From the NCBI GenBank assembly GCA_903841915.1, contig CAIMKO010000428.1:1-6750 (forward strand): 6,750 nucleotides of DNA, given 5' to 3'. Position 1 is the first letter of the stretch. Each line of letters opens with the position of its first letter. The position numbers were made by a program, and so were the translations under genes. Below the pieces are notes generated by a model. It was not told where the DNA came from, did not search any database, and saw nothing but the letters and a program-made list of their open reading frames with translations. The stretch comes from an uncultured Chitinophagaceae bacterium (GTDB lineage: Bacteria; Bacteroidota; Bacteroidia; Chitinophagales; Chitinophagaceae). Below are positions 1 to 6,035 of this stretch, in pieces.

Positions 1-1277
1 AGGGAGAATATTCACTGGGAAGGGAAGGTGGTCACAGTGAGTACAGAATATTGCATCATAAGGATGTAACAGGAAAAGAAATGGAACGTGCTTTACTGCA
101 TGAACTGGAACAAACATCTAATATCACCCTCATCAATCATTGTTTTGTGATTGATATTATTACACAGCATCATCTCGGATTTCTGGTTACCAAATCAACG
201 CCGGATATTACTTGTTATGGTGTCTATGTATTAAACCTCAACAATAATCGGATAGAAAAAATATTGTCAAAAATAACATTATTGGCAACGGGTGGCAATG
301 GTCAGGCTTATCGTACCACTACAAATCCGCGCATAGCAACAGGTGATGGTATTGCAATGGTGTATCGCGCCAAAGGGAGAATCGAGAATATGGAGTTCAT
401 TCAGTTTCATCCAACGGCATTATATGAACCCGGTGAATCACCCTCCTTTCTTATAACAGAAGCTGTCCGTGGTGATGGTGGTATTCTTCGTAATAAAAAC
501 GGAGAAGCCTTCATGGAAAAATATGACGAACGAAAAGATCTTGCACCGCGTGATATTGTTGCAAGGGCCATTGATAATGAAATGAAGAAAGCAGGTACAG
601 AACATGTGTATCTGGATTGCAGACATATCAGTAAAGAAAGTTTCATTCATCATTTTCCAAACATTTATGAAAAATGTTTAAGCATTGGTATTGATGTTAC
701 TAAACATATGATCCCCGTTTCGCCTGCAGCACATTATAGTTGCGGTGGAATTAAAACAGATGAATGGGGAAGGACTTCTATTCAGAATCTTTATGCTTGC
801 GGTGAATGTGCCAGCACTGGGTTGCATGGCGCCAATCGACTAGCCAGCAACAGTTTGCTCGAAGCAATGGTATTTGGCCACAGGGCATATATAGACAGTG
901 CGGATAAAATAGATTTATTGGATTTTAAAAATGATATTCCCGACTGGAATGCAAAAGGTACAAGTGACCCGAAAGAAATGATCCTGATCACACAAAGTGT
1001 AAAAGAATTACAGCAAGTGATGAGTGATTATGTGGGGATTGTAAGGACGGATGTGCGTTTACACAGAGCGATGAAACGACTAGATCTTTTATTTACCGAA
1101 ACAGAAGAGTTATATCGCTCAACAAGGGTATCTCCGCAATTGTGCGAGTTGAGAAACATTATCACTGTGGGATACCTGATCGTTAAAGGAGCAGAGTTCA
1201 GGAAAGAAAGCAGGGGATTGCATTTTAATACAGATCACCCGGGAAAAAGCCAGTTACTCCAGAATATTATTTTATAA
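1..1277 (+). CDS. nadB: L-aspartate oxidase NadB, 5'-truncated by the window edge
   Basis: FAD-dependent L-aspartate oxidase of the cytoplasm; it oxidises L-aspartate to iminoaspartate, which NadA condenses with dihydroxyacetone phosphate to quinolinate for NAD synthesis. The frame is open from base 3 and runs into the window, so the true start and the FAD-binding Rossmann N-terminus (roughly 115 residues by comparison with E. coli NadB, about 540) lie upstream; 424 residues are visible. Seen in order: REGGHS (its Glu, at 24-26, matches E. coli E121), the ATGG FAD strand, QFHPTALY (His at 408-410, H244), LITEAVRGDGG, LAPRDIVARAID (Arg at 549-551, the catalytic R290), PAAHYSCGG (His at 732-734, H351) and LHGANRLASNSLLE (Arg at 837-839, R386). 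The C-terminal helical domain ends with RKESRGLHF. All recalled active-site residues are present, so the enzyme should be active. Succinate dehydrogenase or fumarate reductase flavoprotein is a distant alternative, but REGGHS and the C-terminal domain favour NadB. An acyltransferase gene follows after 23 bases and may be cotranscribed. Confidence 0.96.
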   Translation, partial: GEYSLGREGGHSEYRILHHKDVTGKEMERALLHELEQTSNITLINHCFVIDIITQHHLGFLVTKSTPDITCYGVYVLNLNNNRIEKILSKITLLATGGNGQAYRTTTNPRIATGDGIAMVYRAKGRIENMEFIQFHPTALYEPGESPSFLITEAVRGDGGILRNKNGEAFMEKYDERKDLAPRDIVARAIDNEMKKAGTEHVYLDCRHISKESFIHHFPNIYEKCLSIGIDVTKHMIPVSPAAHYSCGGIKTDEWGRTSIQNLYACGECASTGLHGANRLASNSLLEAMVFGHRAYIDSADKIDLLDFKNDIPDWNAKGTSDPKEMILITQSVKELQQVMSDYVGIVRTDVRLHRAMKRLDLLFTETEELYRSTRVSPQLCELRNIITVGYLIVKGAEFRKESRGLHFNTDHPGKSQLLQNIIL

Positions 1278-1300
1278 AGCCAGATGGTTATCTTTATTTC

Positions 1301-2182
1301 ATGTATTTTATAGCGTACTCATTTTTCTACTTATTTTCTTTGATTCCCTGGCGGATCATGTATCTGATCAGTGATGCATTGTATGTTTTGATCTATTATG
1401 TCTTTGGTTATAGAAAAGGCGTAGTGATGGGTAATTTGCTGATCGCATTTCCCGAAAAGACCGAAAAAGAAAGGATAAGAATTGCCAAAGACTTCTATCA
1501 TCAACTCATTGATACATTTATGGAGACCATTAAAATGATCTCTATTTCGAAAGAAGAGTTGAATAAAAGATTTGTTTGTAATTATGAAGTGATGAATGAT
1601 CTGTTCGAAACCGGGCAAAATGTTCAATTGCACGGAGGCCACTTTTTTAACTGGGAATATTTAAACCTTGCTTATTGTGCCAATTCAGTATATCCCTTTA
1701 TTGGTGTGTATATTCCATTAAGCAATAAAGTGATGGACAGGATCATGATAAAAATGCGCGGCAAATTCGGAACGATCTTAATTGCTGCAGACAAATTTAA
1801 AACACAGTTTCATTATCATGTGAATAAAAGGTATGCATTGGCATTAGGGGCAGATCAGAATCCGGGTAATCCGAGAGGTTCTTACTGGCTTCCTTTTTTT
1901 GGAAAAATGACACCTTTTGTTACTGGCCCTGAGCGCAGTTCTTTCTCTGTCAATCCTGCTATTATTTTTGGAACCTATTATAGAATTAAACGTGGGTATT
2001 ACCGATCAGAATTAAAATTGATTACCACCTCGCCAAACGCCTTGCAAAGAGGAGAACTAACAAAATTGTTCAGAGACTTTTTGGAAGAACAGATCAGACT
2101 TCGACCATCGAATTATTTATGGAGTCACCGAAGATGGAAGTTTGAATATGATGAAGCAAAATATGGGAAGATGGCAATATAA
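1301..2182 (+). CDS. LpxL/HtrB-family lipid A-type (lysophospholipid) acyltransferase
   Basis: Membrane-associated acyltransferase of the LpxL/LpxM (HtrB/MsbB) family, which moves acyl chains from acyl-ACP onto lipid A precursors at the inner face of the cytoplasmic membrane. The 293 residues match the family's usual length (about 290-310). Residues 2-35 form a hydrophobic N-terminal anchor. The region GNLLIAFPEKTEKE (44-57) followed by FYHQLIDTFMETIK matches the family N-terminal block. H114-F-F-N-W-E119 is the HX4(D/E) catalytic motif, here the Glu version as in E. coli LpxL. ADQNPGN to FVTGPE (183-211) is the second conserved block, and the end carries the typical P-x-x-YLWSHRRWK (269-280). 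The ATG at 1301 is the natural start, 23 bases after the nadB stop; no Shine-Dalgarno or separate promoter was recognised, so readthrough from nadB is plausible. Which position it acylates, or whether the acceptor is lipid A or another lipid such as an aminolipid, cannot be told from sequence. Confidence 0.9.
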   Translation: MYFIAYSFFYLFSLIPWRIMYLISDALYVLIYYVFGYRKGVVMGNLLIAFPEKTEKERIRIAKDFYHQLIDTFMETIKMISISKEELNKRFVCNYEVMNDLFETGQNVQLHGGHFFNWEYLNLAYCANSVYPFIGVYIPLSNKVMDRIMIKMRGKFGTILIAADKFKTQFHYHVNKRYALALGADQNPGNPRGSYWLPFFGKMTPFVTGPERSSFSVNPAIIFGTYYRIKRGYYRSELKLITTSPNALQRGELTKLFRDFLEEQIRLRPSNYLWSHRRWKFEYDEAKYGKMAI

Positions 2183-2193
2183 AATTATGTATG

Positions 2194-2236
2194 AAAAAGC
2201 GTTGCCAACCAGTTAAGGGTTGGCAACGCTTTTTTT
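2194..2236. terminator. Bidirectional intrinsic terminator between convergent genes
   Basis: A perfect hairpin: left arm GCGTTGCCAACC (2199-2210), loop of 7 bases (2211-2217), right arm GGTTGGCAACGC (2218-2229). It is flanked by A5 on the left (2194-2198) and T7 on the right (2230-2236), extending the potential stem to 17 pairs. The T-run serves the acyltransferase gene, whose stop is at 2182. Read on the minus strand, the A5 becomes a U-run for the PDO-rhodanese gene, whose stop is at 2310. Its sequence is strikingly like the hairpin at 6036-6072. Confidence 0.9.
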
Positions 2237-2309
2237 CTAAAATGTTTTGTTGTAAAAGTGTGCGACGCAACGGCTGATGCCAAGTTACAGAAGCTGGCCT
2301 CAATAAAAA

Positions 2310-3725
2310 TTAATTCAATACCTCTATACTTTTTTCTATTTCGAACTTATCTTTCAGCTCGATTATTTTATTCCAGCCTCCTTCAATATTTCTTATATTA
2401 TGTATTCCCTGCCGCTTTAACAAAGATGAAGCAATTACACTTCTATAGCCGGCTGCACAATGCAAATAAATATTATGATGGTCGTCGAAGTTGGCCATAC
2501 TTCCCGGATCAACCAATTCAAGTAACGGAATATTAATGGCCTGTTTAAGATGCCCGTCTGCATACTCAGCTTCTTTTCTAACATCGACCACAACAAGGTT
2601 TTCATCAAAAGGGATATCCATTGCCAGTTCATCTGCTTCCACACTGATAAGAAGATCAAATCTTTCTCCTGCTGCTTTCCATGCTTCAAAGCTGCCTTGT
2701 AAATAGCCTTCGAATTTTTCAAATCCAACTCGGGCTAAACGGATAATCGTTTCTTTTTCCTTTCCTTCTTCCGTTACTAATAAAATAGGTTTAGTAAACG
2801 GTAATAAACTTCCTGCCCATTCTGCAAAACGACCTTCTAATCCTATGAAAACTGAACCCGGAACAAATCCATTTATAAATAAAGAAGCATTCCTTGTATC
2901 TAAAATGGTAAGGTCCTCGTTTTTAATTTTTGATTTGAAGGCATCAACAGTCAATGGTTTTAATCCTTTTTCAGTTAGAGCATTGATGCTTTCATAACCC
3001 TCTTTGTTGATCTTAGCATTGATGGGGAAATATTGAGGTGGCAAAGACAATCCTTCCATAACAGCTTTTATAAAATCTTCCTTTGTTTGTTGTTGTAATG
3101 CATAATTGCTTTGCTTTTGTTCGCCGATACTACTGAAGGTTTCGGGACCTAAGTTTTTTCCGCAACTACTGCCCGCTCCATGTGCAGGATAGAGAATGAT
3201 GTCATCTGCTAAAGGCATGATCTTTTTTTGAATGCTTTCATACAGCATGCCTGCAAGATCGCTGGTAGTTAAAACTTCAGCTTTTTGAGCAAGGTCAGGG
3301 CGTCCAACATCTCCAACAAATAATGTATCGCCGGTAAATATTGCGTGATCTTTTTTGTTCTCGTCTTTCAATAAATAACAACTGCTTTCCAAAGTATGTC
3401 CCGGTGTATGTAAAACTTCGATGCTTATTTTTCCGAGGCTGAATATTTCTCCGTCTTTTGCTACAAGAACCGGAAAGCCGGTTATGGTTTCAGGGCCATA
3501 AATAATTGTAGCCCCGGTTGCAGCAGCAAGATCCAAATGCCCGCTTACAAAATCTGCATGAAAATGTGTTTCAAAAATATATTTGATCTTGGATTTACGA
3601 TCCTGCGCCAACTGAAGGTATTCATCAATATCTCTCAAGGGATCGATGACTGCAGCTTCACCATCATTTTCGATGTAATAGGCAGCTTCGCTTAAACAAC
3701 CTGTATATAATTGTTGGATATACAT
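2310..3725 (-). CDS. Persulfide dioxygenase (ETHE1-like MBL) fused to two rhodanese domains, CstB-like
   Basis: A probable cytoplasmic sulfur-detoxifying enzyme of 471 residues. The N-terminal metallo-beta-lactamase domain (about 1-215) has THFHADF (53-59), HTPGH (H110), GDTLFVGDVGRPDL (D133, then R142-P-D144) and PAHGAGSSCGK (180-190), the signature of ETHE1-type Fe(II) persulfide dioxygenases. H54, H110 and D133 match the mononuclear iron ligands. The last His of the classic HxHxDH motif is Phe (F59), which suits a one-metal enzyme. Rhodanese-like domain 1 (about 258-355) has no Cys in the active loop (VTEEGKEKE) and is probably inactive. Rhodanese domain 2 (about 372-460) has HCAAGYRS with C423 as the likely persulfide-carrying nucleophile. 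This order matches CstB of Staphylococcus, which oxidises low-molecular-weight persulfides to thiosulfate. The ATG at 3725 is chosen: an upstream in-frame TTG (3761) would add 12 residues ahead of the conserved MYIQQLYTGCL start and would lie upstream of the candidate promoter. An ArsR regulator precedes it on the same strand, separated by a terminator. Confidence 0.92.
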   Translation of the reverse strand: MYIQQLYTGCLSEAAYYIENDGEAAVIDPLRDIDEYLQLAQDRKSKIKYIFETHFHADFVSGHLDLAAATGATIIYGPETITGFPVLVAKDGEIFSLGKISIEVLHTPGHTLESSCYLLKDENKKDHAIFTGDTLFVGDVGRPDLAQKAEVLTTSDLAGMLYESIQKKIMPLADDIILYPAHGAGSSCGKNLGPETFSSIGEQKQSNYALQQQTKEDFIKAVMEGLSLPPQYFPINAKINKEGYESINALTEKGLKPLTVDAFKSKIKNEDLTILDTRNASLFINGFVPGSVFIGLEGRFAEWAGSLLPFTKPILLVTEEGKEKETIIRLARVGFEKFEGYLQGSFEAWKAAGERFDLLISVEADELAMDIPFDENLVVVDVRKEAEYADGHLKQAINIPLLELVDPGSMANFDDHHNIYLHCAAGYRSVIASSLLKRQGIHNIRNIEGGWNKIIELKDKFEIEKSIEVLN

Positions 3726-3741
3726 ATTCGATGATTTGAAA

Positions 3742-3749
3742 CAAAGATA
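3742..3749 (-). promoter_or_regulatory. Candidate -7 promoter element (TATCTTTG) for the PDO-rhodanese gene
   Basis: On the minus strand TATCTTTG matches the Bacteroidota sigma-A -7 consensus TAnnTTTG exactly, 16 bases upstream of the chosen ATG. No good TTG was found at the expected -33 distance, so support rests on the -7 element and its position in a gene gap just after a terminator. The implied leader is very short, and it excludes the upstream TTG start. Confidence 0.5.
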
Positions 3750-3798
3750 AAGGCAAAACAAATCCAGTATTAACGATTAGCGGAATGCCGGGAACAAA

Positions 3799-3821
3799 AA
3801 TGCCCACATAAAGCGGGCATT
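3799..3821 (-). terminator. Rho-independent terminator of the arsR-family gene
   Basis: A 7-bp stem (AATGCCC at 3799-3805 against GGGCATT at 3815-3821) with a 9-base loop. On the minus strand it is followed by T residues (GGGCATTTTTG). It lies 22 bases downstream of the regulator's stop and upstream of the PDO-rhodanese promoter, so the two tandem genes are probably separate transcripts, perhaps with some readthrough because the stem is short. Confidence 0.65.
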
Positions 3822-3843
3822 AGATATGGTAAGGATTAAGTTG

Positions 3844-4179
3844 TTATTCAACCAAATCTGCCGAATATTTCATTACTTCTGAAATACGGGAATAACTTGG
3901 AGAATAAAAAATGAACTTGCCATTACGTACAGTGCTAACAATGCCCGCACGACGTAAAATTGCCAAGTGCTGAGATGCAACTGATAGTTCAAGTCTAAGC
4001 TTTACATACAATTCAGTTACAGTCATTTTTTTGTTTTCATCAAGTAACTTCAGCATTTGCTGACGAAGTTTGTGATTTAAAGCCCTTAAAATCATAGCTG
4101 CCTTCTTTGTCTGAAGGAAATTGATCTTAACGGTTGCCTTGCCATTGTTCAAGGTGAGTGATGTTAATGGATGGTTCAT
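3844..4179 (-). CDS. ArsR-family winged-helix transcriptional regulator without cysteines
   Basis: A 111-residue DNA-binding protein. Residues about 26-95 form the ArsR/SmtB winged helix: NHKLRQQMLKLL (35-46), ELYVKLRLELSVASQHLAIL (56-75, helix-turn-helix with SVASQHL at the start of the recognition helix) and a beta wing STVRNGKFIFYSP (82-94). Length is typical of the family. In arsenic/cadmium and persulfide sensors, helix positions equivalent to ELCVCDL hold cysteines; here that stretch reads ELYVKL, with Tyr58 and Lys60 instead, and the protein has no Cys at all. It therefore cannot sense thiophilic metals or persulfides through Cys as ArsR, SqrR or BigR do. Its ligand, if any, is unknown. 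ATG at 4179 is the only sensible start. The next gene on the strand is a persulfide dioxygenase, which makes that gene a possible target, but a terminator lies between them. An inverted repeat upstream may be its own operator. Confidence 0.88.
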   Translation of the reverse strand: MNHPLTSLTLNNGKATVKINFLQTKKAAMILRALNHKLRQQMLKLLDENKKMTVTELYVKLRLELSVASQHLAILRRAGIVSTVRNGKFIFYSPSYSRISEVMKYSADLVE

Positions 4180-4223
4180 GTTTTTGAGAATTGGGGGTTA
4201 AAAAAAACGTACCGTTTAGAGTA

Positions 4224-4231
4224 TAAAGTTA
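4224..4231 (-). promoter_or_regulatory. Weak candidate -7 element (TAACTTTA) for the ArsR-family gene
   Basis: The minus-strand 8-mer TAACTTTA matches the TAnnTTTG consensus in all fixed positions but the last, 44 bases upstream of the ATG at 4179. No clear -33 TTG was seen. It overlaps the left arm of the inverted repeat at 4229-4262, which would let a bound repressor block it. Confidence 0.3.
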
Positions 4232-4262
4232 AACTATTTGTTATTGATTTTACATAGTTTAA
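4229..4262. repeat. Perfect 9-bp inverted repeat upstream of the ArsR-family gene (possible operator)
   Basis: TTAAACTAT (4229-4237) and its exact reverse complement ATAGTTTAA (4254-4262) are separated by 16 bases. A further GTTTA at 4214-4218 pairs with TAAAC at 4230-4234. The repeat sits in the 93-base gap between tsaB and the ArsR gene and overlaps a candidate -7 element, so autoregulation is possible. The arms are pure AT except one G/C, the spacer is longer than in usual ArsR sites (12-2-12), and there is no U-tail to make it a good tsaB terminator, so its role is uncertain. Confidence 0.4.
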
Positions 4263-4272
4263 AAAATATATT

Positions 4273-4968
4273 TCAAATCTTTCTTTTCGAAGTATCAAAG
4301 AATTCTTTCAGATAAAATGGTTCGCTATAAGCAAGATCACTGAATTTATTTTGTATAAAAGCTTTTGCAGAAAGATGTGCAAGTTGGGCTATCTGATGTG
4401 TTGTATTAGAAAAAATGGCATTTTCATGACGAATCAAATCCTTTAACTTATTACTTCCGGTTCCGCTGAACATGATGGGCTGCTTGGTCAGTTCTGTGGC
4501 AAAGGAATATTCGTCTAATACCAATGCAAAAGGGGCTACAATATTTTGTAATTCGTTGTCATATAGTGCAGTAAATACTTCCTGCCTTCTTGCATCGATC
4601 ATTGGTGCGAATAATAACTGGCTTATATCTGTTCCTTTATTTTTAGCATCTTCTATTGCTGCCAAAGCCATTACTTCTAAGGTATTGATAAGGATCAGCG
4701 GCTTCTTTAAAGCATAACAAAGTCCTTTCGCTGAAGCCATCCCCACTCTTAAGCCGGTATAACTACCCGGGCCTTGCGTTACTGCTATTGCGGCAATCGA
4801 ATACGGTTTCAGGCTAAGTTCCGATAATAATTTTTTTATCGCAGATTGAACAAATGAAGCATGGTTCTTCTGCTCAGTACTTTCCTCTTTTGCCAGTATT
4901 TGTCCATCATCACAGATGCAAACACCTGCATATTCAGTAGCTGTATCAATATTTAGTATGAATGCCAT
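4273..4968 (-). CDS. tsaB: TsaB, tRNA threonylcarbamoyladenosine (t6A) biosynthesis protein
   Basis: TsaB (YeaZ) is the ASKHA-fold partner of the catalytic subunit TsaD; with TsaE they transfer threonylcarbamoyl from TC-AMP to A37 of ANN-decoding tRNAs in the cytoplasm. The protein has 231 residues, as usual for the family. Seen: ILNIDTATEYAGVCI (4-18, the N-terminal phosphate-loop-like strand pair), the hallmark VTQGPGSYTGLRVG (63-76), the dimer-helix region ASAKGLCYAL, APMIDARRQEVFTALYD (121-137) and the C-terminal PFYLKEF (217-223). It lacks the HxxxH metal motif of TsaD, which rules out TsaD. The ATG at 4968 shares its A with the stop codon of the upstream 3HCDH-like gene (TAATG), so translation is probably coupled and no separate promoter is expected. 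No convincing terminator follows before the ArsR gene. Confidence 0.95.
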   Translation of the reverse strand: MAFILNIDTATEYAGVCICDDGQILAKEESTEQKNHASFVQSAIKKLLSELSLKPYSIAAIAVTQGPGSYTGLRVGMASAKGLCYALKKPLILINTLEVMALAAIEDAKNKGTDISQLLFAPMIDARRQEVFTALYDNELQNIVAPFALVLDEYSFATELTKQPIMFSGTGSNKLKDLIRHENAIFSNTTHQIAQLAHLSAKAFIQNKFSDLAYSEPFYLKEFFDTSKRKI

Positions 4969-5570
4969 TAGTTTAATTCATTTATCAAAGCGGCTGCAAT
5001 ACTGTATCGCTCATCCTGTTCATATAACTTTTTTAATAAGGAACATATTTTGTGCAGTCCTATCTTCTCACCCCATTCAAAAGGACCGTAAGGATAATTG
5101 GTACCCAATTTCATGGCAATATCGATCTCTTCTTTTGAACTGACTTTTTCACTCAAAGCATAATAAGCTTCATTGATGATCATGCTGATGATCCTTGCAG
5201 CGATCATTCCGGGTTCATCTGTTACAAATTTAAAATTCCATCCAAGGGCAGTCAATATCTTAGATCCTTCTTCTTTGTAAAAGTCATTACCTACGGCAAC
5301 TTCTATCAAAGGTCTCATTAAAAAGCCATTCCATGCGTTAATACGAATGTAATTAACAGGAAGCTCTTTGCAGGTTGCAAAAACTGCATTGACAAAAACG
5401 GGTTGTTGAACGACAGTACTGAAACTTGCTTTTTCTTCAAATTGCAAATCAAAATAAACATCAGCTTCTATCAAATCATTTTCCATCCAGCTTATTTGAA
5501 TATCTGAGGGAATGGATTTGGAAAGAAATTCTTCTTTTTGTTGTTGATCTGCCTTTACCACAATATGCAT
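4968..5570 (-). CDS. Degenerate 3-hydroxyacyl-CoA dehydrogenase-like protein (C-terminal 3HCDH domain)
   Basis: A 200-residue protein whose C-terminal half resembles the 3-hydroxyacyl-CoA dehydrogenase C-terminal helical domain: DEPGMIAARIISMIINEA (118-135), then EEIDIAMKLGTNYPYGPFEWGEKIGL (147-172). Residues 60-93 (NAVFATCKELPVNYIRINAWNGFLMRPLIEV) look like the end of the NAD-binding domain. By my alignment the catalytic His of HFFNP is Asn78, Glu90 of the LVEV motif is kept, and the conserved Asn of PGFxVNR is Ala125. The N-terminus is short and lacks the GxGxxG dinucleotide loop, so dehydrogenase activity is unlikely; the role is unknown. ATG at 5570 is chosen over the in-frame GTG at 5603 because a -7 element (5588-5595) lies between them and MHIVVK starts a beta strand cleanly. 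The stop overlaps the tsaB start by one base. Family assignment of the C-terminal half is fairly secure. Confidence 0.82.
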   Translation of the reverse strand: MHIVVKADQQQKEEFLSKSIPSDIQISWMENDLIEADVYFDLQFEEKASFSTVVQQPVFVNAVFATCKELPVNYIRINAWNGFLMRPLIEVAVGNDFYKEEGSKILTALGWNFKFVTDEPGMIAARIISMIINEAYYALSEKVSSKEEIDIAMKLGTNYPYGPFEWGEKIGLHKICSLLKKLYEQDERYSIAAALINELN

Positions 5571-5587
5571 CGCTGAACAAGTTTTTA

Positions 5588-5595
5588 CAAAAATA
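5588..5595 (-). promoter_or_regulatory. Candidate -7 promoter element (TATTTTTG) for the 3HCDH-like/tsaB unit
   Basis: Minus-strand TATTTTTG matches TAnnTTTG exactly, 17 bases before the ATG at 5570, in the gap shared with the divergent ridA gene. No TTG was found at the -33 distance. If used, transcription would begin downstream of the GTG at 5603, excluding that start. Confidence 0.5.
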
Positions 5596-5597
5596 GG

Positions 5598-5627
5598 TTG
5601 CACAGTTGATGGAAATGCAGTTATTTG
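5598..5627 (+). promoter_or_regulatory. Possible promoter for ridA (TTG, 19-base spacer, imperfect -7)
   Basis: TTG at 5598-5600 is followed after 19 bases by GTTATTTG (5620-5627), which keeps TTTG but not the leading TA of the Bacteroidota -7 consensus. The spacing is right and the position, about 20 bases upstream of the ridA ATG, is sensible. It would face away from the minus-strand promoter at 5588-5595, with the elements nearly touching. Confidence 0.3.
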
Positions 5628-5648
5628 CCATGAATTAAAATCAAAACC

Positions 5649-6035
5649 ATGTCAAAACAAATTATCAATACACCCAAGGCACCTGCGCCTATCGGTCCTT
5701 ATAATCAGGCAGTAAAAACAGACGGCTTATTGTTTATCAGCGGACAGATAGCGATTGATCCTGCAACCAATGAAGTGATCAAAGGAACTGTTAAAGAAGA
5801 AGCCCATCAGGTAATGAAAAATCTGAAGGCCATCCTGGATGAAGCTAAACTTACATTTGAGCATGTTACCAAAACGACCATTTTTCTTAGTGATATGAGT
5901 TTGTTTGCAGAAGTGAATGAAGTGTACGGGTCTTATTTTAATGGGGACTATCCTGCACGTGAGACAGTTGCTGTTAAGGGATTACCGAAAGCTGTGAATG
6001 TGGAAATAAGTATGATCGCAGTGATAAGTCTATAA
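5649..6035 (+). CDS. ridA: RidA family reactive intermediate/imine deaminase
   Basis: RidA (YjgF/YER057c/UK114) hydrolyses reactive enamines and imines, such as 2-aminoacrylate released by PLP enzymes like threonine dehydratase, to 2-ketoacids and ammonia in the cytoplasm. The protein has 128 residues, the family's standard length, and acts as a homotrimer with active sites between subunits. Seen: PKAPAPIGPYNQAV (9-22, with the conserved Tyr18), LLFISGQIAIDP (27-38), the helix EAHQVMKNLKAILDEA, VTKTTIFLSDMS (73-84), YPARETVAVKGLPK (101-114) with R104 matching the catalytic Arg105, and VNVEISMIAV with E119 matching Glu120. All key residues are present, so it should belong to the active RidA subgroup. 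Start ATG at 5649; the gene stands alone on the plus strand, divergent from the 3HCDH-like/tsaB unit and convergent with galK. Confidence 0.96.
   Translation: MSKQIINTPKAPAPIGPYNQAVKTDGLLFISGQIAIDPATNEVIKGTVKEEAHQVMKNLKAILDEAKLTFEHVTKTTIFLSDMSLFAEVNEVYGSYFNGDYPARETVAVKGLPKAVNVEISMIAVISL

Noticed and set aside
407..653. Two overlapping minus-strand open frames inside nadB
   Set aside because: Antisense shadows of conserved NadB active-site sequence; no domain seen.
51..1277. TTG at 51 as the start of nadB
   Set aside because: The same frame continues upstream to base 3 with conserved NadB sequence (REGGHS), so the TTG codes an internal Leu.
1331..1642. Open frame on the minus strand, 103 codons
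   Set aside because: Entirely antisense to the acyltransferase gene, including its catalytic motif; no family resemblance.
2258..2536. Open frame on the plus strand, 92 codons
   Set aside because: Lies mostly antisense to the C-terminal rhodanese domain of a well-supported gene, with no recognisable domain; low-complexity aromatic and hydrophobic residues typical of an antisense frame.
3726..3761. In-frame TTG at 3761 as the PDO-rhodanese start
   Set aside because: It would add 12 unconserved residues, and the region holds the -7 element TATCTTTG; the ATG at 3725 begins the conserved MYIQQLYTGC block.
4229..4262. Inverted repeat as the tsaB terminator
   Set aside because: All-AT-type arms with a 16-base loop and no U-run on the minus strand make a poor intrinsic terminator; an operator is the likelier reading.
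4472..4717. Plus-strand open frame of 81 codons inside tsaB
   Set aside because: Antisense to conserved TsaB sequence, with no promoter or recognisable product.
5571..5603. In-frame GTG at 5603 as the start of the 3HCDH-like protein
   Set aside because: GTG is a weaker start than the ATG at 5570, and a candidate -7 element lies between them.
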